A stretch of 64,000 nt of DNA, from positions 1-64,000 of the forward strand of contig VXCM01000738.1 in NCBI GenBank assembly GCA_014773175.1. Reading direction: 5' to 3'. The DNA is from Lucifuga dentata (taxonomy: Eukaryota; Chordata; Actinopteri; Ophidiiformes; Bythitidae). The translations under genes were made by a program, and so were the position numbers. The notes below the pieces were generated by a model, which ran no database searches, had not been told where the DNA came from, and saw only the letters and a list, made by a program, of their open reading frames with translations. Position 1 is the first letter of the stretch. The number at the start of each line of letters is the position of its first letter. Of the stretch, positions 60,797 to 64,000 are shown piece by piece.

Positions 60797-60923
60797 ACAA
60801 CCCTGCAATGAGAGTGAGTGAGTGAGTGAGTGAGTGAGTGAGTGAGTGAGTGAGTGAGTNACAACCCTGCAATGAGAGTGAGTGAGTGAGTGAGTGAGTG
60901 AGTGAGTGAGTGAGTGAGTGAGT
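60797..60923 (+). repeat. (GAGT)n array with N join
   Basis: The sequence 'acaaccctgcaatgag' plus about a dozen GAGT units is repeated across the N at 60860. True array length is unresolved. Confidence 0.85.
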
Positions 60924-61018
60924 GAGTTCATTGCATTTCAGTTGCTTCATTTCAGTTACTTTTCATTTATTTGTGATCTATTTCATTCATTCATGGCAAT
61001 GCACTGATGCTGATGCTC

Positions 61019-61710
61019 ATTCATTCATTCATTCATTCATTCATTCATTCTGTTATGATTATGCTCACCCATTCATCCATTTATGGTCACACTCATTCCT
61101 TTACTCATTGTCATGCTCATTCATTCATTTATTTATACTCATTCATTTACTCATTCCTTCACGATCAGGCTCATTCATTCAGTCATTCATGGTCACACAT
61201 TAATTTAGTCATGTCGCTCATTTATTCATGGCCATGCTAACACTGCTTTTCATTCATTCATTCATTCATCCATGCTCATGCTCATTCACTCATTTGTTCA
61301 ATCAAACTCATTCACTTATGTATTCATTTATGATCATGCTCACCCATTCATTCATTCCTGGTCATACTCATTCATTTATTCATTGTCACACTCATTCATT
61401 CATTCACGATCATGCTCATTCCTTCATTTGTTTATTCAAACTCATATTTATTTATTCATTCATAATCAAGCTCACCCATTCATGTATTCATGATCATACT
61501 CGTTAATTTGTTCATTATCTTGCTTATTCATTCATTCATAGCCATGCTGACACTGATGCTCATTCATACTCATTCAGTTTCTTTTAATCAGGACCAGCCT
61601 CACACGCTTACTCATTCATGGTCACACTTATTCATTTACTCATGGTCATGCTCATTCATTCATCTATTCATTCATTCATTCATTCATTTATGGCCGTGCT
61701 CATTTATTCA
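61019..61710 (+). repeat. Long degenerate (CATT)n array
   Basis: Runs of CATT alternate with 'gatcatgctca'/'ggtcacactca'-type spacers for about 690 bp, forming a loose higher-order repeat. The 60-90-codon open frames across it (repeats of HSFIHS) are consequences of the repeat. Confidence 0.9.
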
Positions 61711-62686
61711 TTCATTATTAGTTTTTGGATTGTCTTATATTTTATAATAAAGAAATAACCTGAATAAGTGATAATCCGTCATGCCAGAGGAAGCTGAATG
61801 GTTTTTACTGTCGATACTTAAAAATGGAAGCTATACCTAACCACTAAAAAATAGCTTTTAATCATTTTATATAAATTTATGAGCTTTGAGGTCAACTGAG
61901 CTGAAAAACTGTACGGTGATCAGAGGGTCTGGTTTTGGAAAAGCAGTGGTGATTAGTAAGCTTTCCTGACTGACAAGTCAGGGTTTGGGGATAATTCTGC
62001 TTTTGCATTTGGCTCTCTCACACATACGATTTCGTTTGGGATGCTTTCACTGCCTCATGCATATTCATGATCACCTGTTTGTATTCCTGCAATCCTCATT
62101 TAGGGAATTTCGATGATCAGTTATGCCACACTAAAAAGCCAAAACATTTAACAACCTGTCAGCTCGATAAAAACCTCAGTCTTGAATACCATGAAACTGG
62201 TGATTTCCTCATGTGTGTGCAGTAAATTTTTCTTTTCACGCATGCATAAATCATTATTAGCATCTCTTTTTCAGACTTCTGGAGTGAGCAAATGAATTCT
62301 GTGGGAAATAGGACCCACAGGCTAGATCATATTCATGGCAGGCTACGCATCAGCCTTGAAATGTTGGTTCATTGGTCTTGATGTGAGCTCATGATCATCA
62401 ACCAGATGGTAGGCATTTACATATGTTGTTGATCTTGGAACAGTAAAAGGCTAATCTGGAAGAGGAAAAAAAGGCTCTTCTGAGGCTTCAAACATTCAGT
62501 TGTGCTGCATGTCATGTTTCCAATCAACGTTTTCGTCACATGAACCAAAACGATGATTACCACATGTAGGGCAATTTCCAGGCTCATGTGTTGCATCTCT
62601 ACTTTAAGGTAGATTTTTCCTTTACAGTTAACAGATGCAGGAGAGTGGATGAACCTCGCTGGGAGCTGATCTTCATCTCGTCTCCA
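61711..62686. other. No gene seen
   Basis: Non-repetitive-looking, AT-rich sequence. Could contain conserved non-coding elements, which cannot be judged without alignment. Confidence 0.45.
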
Positions 62687-63175
62687 TTAAAGGAACATAC
62701 CAGCGATTGTGCATGTTTGAGCCCAATATATCCACACACGTTACATTACTGACAACCATTTCCCAAAATATACTACGTTAGCAGTAAATTTTACATTTTT
62801 TTTCCTACCTTCCTGATTGCCATTGGCTTCAGTTCATTCTAGTATGCTGTAAAAAGCAACTTGTAGAGACTTGAAACATGCTTGAGATACATAATCCATC
62901 ACAGCAATTAACTTTTGTTAACTGATCCAGCATGAAGCTGCATGTAAGATGATGTATTTGTCCACCAGGAAATATAGTTCCAGGAGAAGACTTTTACAGA
63001 GCAATTAAAACAACCATGCCTTCTACGATCGTGCATAGGTGTTAGAAGGTGAAACACAATTTTAAGGTGGGTGTGTCACCTGCATATTTGATTTTGAAAG
63101 ATTAGGGAATTTGAAAAAAAAAAAAAAACAATAACAGGAAAACTAAAGTACAGTTTCATGTTTTGGAAATTGGTT
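62687..63175 (+). mobile_element. TTAA-flanked MITE, copy F (right end missing)
   Basis: Starts TTAA-AGGAACATACCAGCG and follows the consensus through the poly-A-expanded block near 63113-63128 to 'gttttggaaattggtt', then stops. The right terminal repeat is absent. Confidence 0.8.
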
Positions 63176-63583
63176 CTGTTGTACTCCAGAACATTCCAGG
63201 AAGGTAAAGGAGGATGAGTGGAGAGAGGCTTATTCCCACTTCTGCTGCTCTAGATGGAGCTTGTCAAACTTAGTTTTGCAGGCTTGGGTGTTGAGGTCTT
63301 GCCTAAAGCCAATAGAGCAGCAACAAAACCTTCATGAATATATAATATACCTCCTGACTCTCAGCGCCTAAACTCATCTACTTGTTTGGTTTAATGAAAA
63401 GTTCTGTCAGTCTTCATTTGTCAGTGTTTTATTTGTCAAATATTACACTGAAATTCCTAAACTTCAATCAAATATGGCAGTACAGAATTGTTCGCTGTCA
63501 AGCAAATATAATATAATTTTGATTCAGAAATCAATTGAAATACAGTGGCCTTGAATGCTTTGCACCAGTTAAAAATAATACAT
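63176..63583. other. No gene seen
   Basis: Spacer between MITE copies F and G. Confidence 0.5.
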
Positions 63584-64000
63584 CGAAAGGATCATACCAG
63601 TGATTTTGCTTCAAGCCCAATATATACAACTCACGTACAGGTTACAGTACGTTACTGACAATTTCTGAAACATAAAACCATATTTTAGTTTTCCTACTAT
63701 TTTTCAATTCCTCTAATCTTTCAAACTCAAATGTTCAGGTGAGACACCCACCTTAACATTCAATGTTTCGCCTGTTAACTTTTGCATGATTGTAGAAAGC
63801 ACAGCCATTTTAATATCTCAGTAAAAGCCGTCTTCTTCTGGGACTATATTTCCTGGCAGAGACATACATCATCTTCCATGCAGCTCCTCATCGGATCTCT
63901 TAAATAAAGTTACTTTGACAAAAGCTAAAAACCTGATAGACATAGTGTTTGTTGTGAATCTCAAACACATTTCAGATCTCTACAAGTTGATTTTTAGAGT
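63584..64000 (-). mobile_element. TTAA-type MITE, copy G (runs off the window)
   Basis: Inverted copy that starts with the complement of the right terminus (AAAGGATCATACCAGTG) and reads backwards through 'ctcaaatgttcaggtgagaca', 'gggactatatttcctggcagagac' and 'tacaagttgatttttag'. Truncated only by the window edge. Confidence 0.8.

Noticed and set aside
61007..61747. Overlapping open frames rich in HSFIHS repeats
   Set aside because: Direct translation of the CATT array. Tetranucleotide repeats stay open in several frames.

Overview
The window is nuclear DNA from a ray-finned (teleost) fish. It is AT-rich and intron-bearing, full of microsatellites, and carries typical teleost repeat debris: Tc1-like, PIF/Harbinger-like and TTAA-flanked DNA elements, L2-like and L1-like LINE ends, an RTE-like 3' end, and a BEL/Pao scrap. 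There is no bacterial-type gene organisation, tRNA or rRNA gene, or CRISPR array.

One convincing protein-coding gene is present. It lies on the minus strand with its coding sequence at 45814-49594. It encodes a homeodomain-interacting protein kinase (HIPK)-like protein in nine coding exons with compact GT-AG introns. When one assembly duplication is collapsed, the nine exons sum to exactly 850 codons including the stop (849 residues). The kinase domain keeps the main catalytic motifs but has lost the HIPK/DYRK activation-loop tyrosine. The last exon codes for a 478-residue tail made mainly of six in-frame copies of a 55-residue repeat, ending in a basic, cysteine-rich stretch. The first exon and its surroundings (49497-50235) are tandemly duplicated upstream (50236-51185). 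The two copies of the first coding exon differ only at synonymous sites.

Layout: 0-8 kb holds an interrupted TTAA element with a long hairpin, a Tc1-like element with both ends preserved, a possible BED/hAT-like coding remnant and a PIF/Harbinger-like element with TTA target duplications. 10-25 kb holds four more TTAA elements, a Tc1-derived non-autonomous element, a decayed THAP domain, two L1-like LINE 3' fragments (one split by a MITE) and a TACTCGAGTA-ended MITE. 25-43 kb is mostly unassignable sequence with an RTE-like end, a Tc1 fragment, a BEL/Pao fragment and microsatellites. 43.8-45.0 kb is an L2-like LINE 3' end. 45.8-51.2 kb is the kinase gene and its duplicated 5' end. 51-64 kb is again repeats and unassignable sequence, with a long degenerate CATT array near 61 kb and two further TTAA elements at the right edge.

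The assembly has a recurrent artefact. Ten single-N positions are flanked by direct duplications of about 63-94 bp, which look like unmerged contig overlaps. Several other single Ns sit inside poly-A or poly-T runs. These duplications affect two kinase exons, the duplicated first exon and the L2 element, and should be collapsed before any gene model is used.
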